A stretch of DNA of 64,000 bases, from the NCBI GenBank assembly GCA_050943535.1, contig JBMNPJ010000006.1:1-64000 (forward strand), read 5' to 3'. Positions 63,258 to 64,000 of the stretch are shown piece after piece. Every line of letters begins with the position of its first letter. Within the stretch, counting starts at the first letter, position 1. Source of the DNA: Massiliimalia sp050943535 (GTDB lineage Bacteria > Bacillota > Clostridia > Oscillospirales > Ruminococcaceae). Position numbers and translations under genes: made by a program. Under the pieces are notes generated by a model that saw nothing but the letters and a program-made list of their open reading frames with translations, had not been told where the DNA came from and ran no database searches.

Positions 63258-64000
63258 TTAACACAAAAGTTCAGGCATATAATCGGAAATCAGTTTGCTT
63301 TGCCGTGCCAGTTCCAGTGCTTCTTCCAGGTTGGAAGGCAGTGTTTCCAATGTGCTGGTAATGGATTTGTCTGCGGTAAATAAGTTCATATCCAGCGGAG
63401 GACACAGAGTCATTTGTTTGCGGATGCCGTCTAATCCTGCATAGATCAGCAATGCATACGCTAAATATGGATTGGTGGTAGGGTCAGGGGAACGGAGCTC
63501 AAAGCGCACATATTCACCTTTGGCCGCCGGAATCCGGATCAGCTGTGAACGGTTTTCAGAGGACCAGGTAATATATTTGGGCGCTTTTCTTTCTCCAAGC
63601 CGTAAATAGGATTCTTCTGTAGGATTTAAAAATGCTGTGATCTCACGGATATGGGACAATATACCAGCCATAAAAGCATCCTGGTCAGCTTTTCCGCCGG
63701 GACTTTGAATGGACATGTTAATATGAAGACCATTTCCGCTTTGTCCGGGAATAGGCTTTGGAGAAAAGCAGGCATACAGTCCGTTTTGCATGGCAATGGT
63801 TTTTACCACAGCCTGAAAGGTTACGGCGTTGTCAGCAGCAGTTAAAGGAGCACTGTACCGAAAATCGATTTCGTTTTGTCCGGGGCCTTCTTCATGGTGA
63901 GAACTTTCTGGCTGAATTCCCATACTCTCTAAAGTCAAGCAAATATCCCGCCGGATATTTTCTCCCCGGTCTTCTGGGGCAATGTCCATATATGTGGCCT
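63258..64000 (-). CDS. glnA: Glutamine synthetase (3' part, runs off the window)
   Basis: The C-terminal part of a type I glutamine synthetase, which joins ammonia to glutamate. Only about 247 residues are inside the window. Visible are ESSHHEEGPGQNEIDF, the substrate-binding NGLHINMSI, a central segment ERKAPKYITWSSENRSQLIRIP, and YVRFELRSPDPTTNPYLAYA near the metal and adenylyl site. The reading continues past base 64000. It is 49 bases ahead of the ANTAR regulator on the same strand. Confidence 0.95.
   Translation of the reverse strand, partial: ATYMDIAPEDRGENIRRDICLTLESMGIQPESSHHEEGPGQNEIDFRYSAPLTAADNAVTFQAVVKTIAMQNGLYACFSPKPIPGQSGNGLHINMSIQSPGGKADQDAFMAGILSHIREITAFLNPTEESYLRLGERKAPKYITWSSENRSQLIRIPAAKGEYVRFELRSPDPTTNPYLAYALLIYAGLDGIRKQMTLCPPLDMNLFTADKSITSTLETLPSNLEEALELARQSKLISDYMPELLC

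Noticed and set aside
1..64000. CRISPR array, insertion sequences, rRNA genes or phage modules
   Set aside because: No regularly spaced repeats, transposase-like proteins, rRNA sequence or phage structural genes were found on either strand.

Overview
The window reads as chromosomal DNA of a low-GC, Gram-positive anaerobe of the class Clostridia, probably a gut commensal. The evidence is strong AGGAGG-type ribosome binding sites with frequent GTG/TTG starts, an LplB/LplC-type sugar transporter with a YesN-like AraC sensor, a DapL-type lysine pathway, ANTAR/glutamine synthetase pairing, and above all a 7beta-hydroxysteroid dehydrogenase that is near-identical in recalled sequence to the bile-acid enzymes of Collinsella aerofaciens and Ruminococcus gnavus. 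The genus cannot be fixed from this window.

Layout. (1) 0.6-14.2 kb, very AT-rich: a carbohydrate locus with two ABC permeases, a lipoprotein binding protein, a membrane AraC sensor-regulator, two paralogous clan GH-A hydrolases flanking an enolase-superfamily sugar-acid dehydratase and a D-2-hydroxyacid dehydrogenase, then an AEC exporter. No transport ATPase is present, so a shared MsmX-type ATPase is presumably used. (2) 14.3-16.1 kb: a wrecked P-type ATPase joined to a glycolipid-synthase-like fragment. (3) 16.1-24.7 kb, mostly minus strand: a heterodimeric ABC exporter, two small membrane proteins, an AarF/UbiB kinase, a phasin-like protein, a small alarmone synthetase and a TetR regulator. 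(4) 24.8-34.3 kb, plus strand: a cation/proton antiporter, an AI-2E-family permease, a decayed metallophosphoesterase, an unknown protein, a radical SAM enzyme, DegV, a lysylphosphatidylglycerol-synthase-type membrane protein, a patatin lipase and a frameshifted winged-helix regulator; several of these point to membrane lipids. (5) 34.5-37.1 kb: an FGGY sugar kinase divergent from a PocR/AraC regulator.

(6) 37.5-42.9 kb: a TetR gene, preceded by a perfect 26-base palindrome, heads an operon of three redox flavoproteins (CrtI-like FAD oxidoreductase, ferredoxin-NAD(P) reductase with a 2Fe-2S domain, FadH/BaiCD-type enone reductase). (7) 43-47 kb: tRNA-Leu, an Na/Pi symporter with a PhoU domain and an Eis-type acetyltransferase. 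(8) 47.2-55.3 kb: the 7beta-HSDH gene and, beyond a terminator and a divergent AraC gene, a five-gene redox operon (old-yellow-enzyme-type reductase, SDR, FAD flavoprotein, two Gfo/Idh/MocA oxidoreductases) of unknown substrate. (9) 55.4-56.5 kb: a zinc-ribbon protein translationally overlapped with a very small Ser/Thr kinase. (10) 56.6-64 kb, minus strand housekeeping: dapL, dapF, purF, nadE, pyrG, an ANTAR regulator and the 3' part of glnA.

The most promising points are the bile-acid dehydrogenase with two nearby multi-flavoprotein operons, the undescribed glycan locus at the left, and a two-stem hairpin found twice (248-298 and 43029-43077) whose stems differ by compensatory base changes, so it is conserved as structure. 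Identifications rest on reading motifs and on memory of the families; no database search was run.
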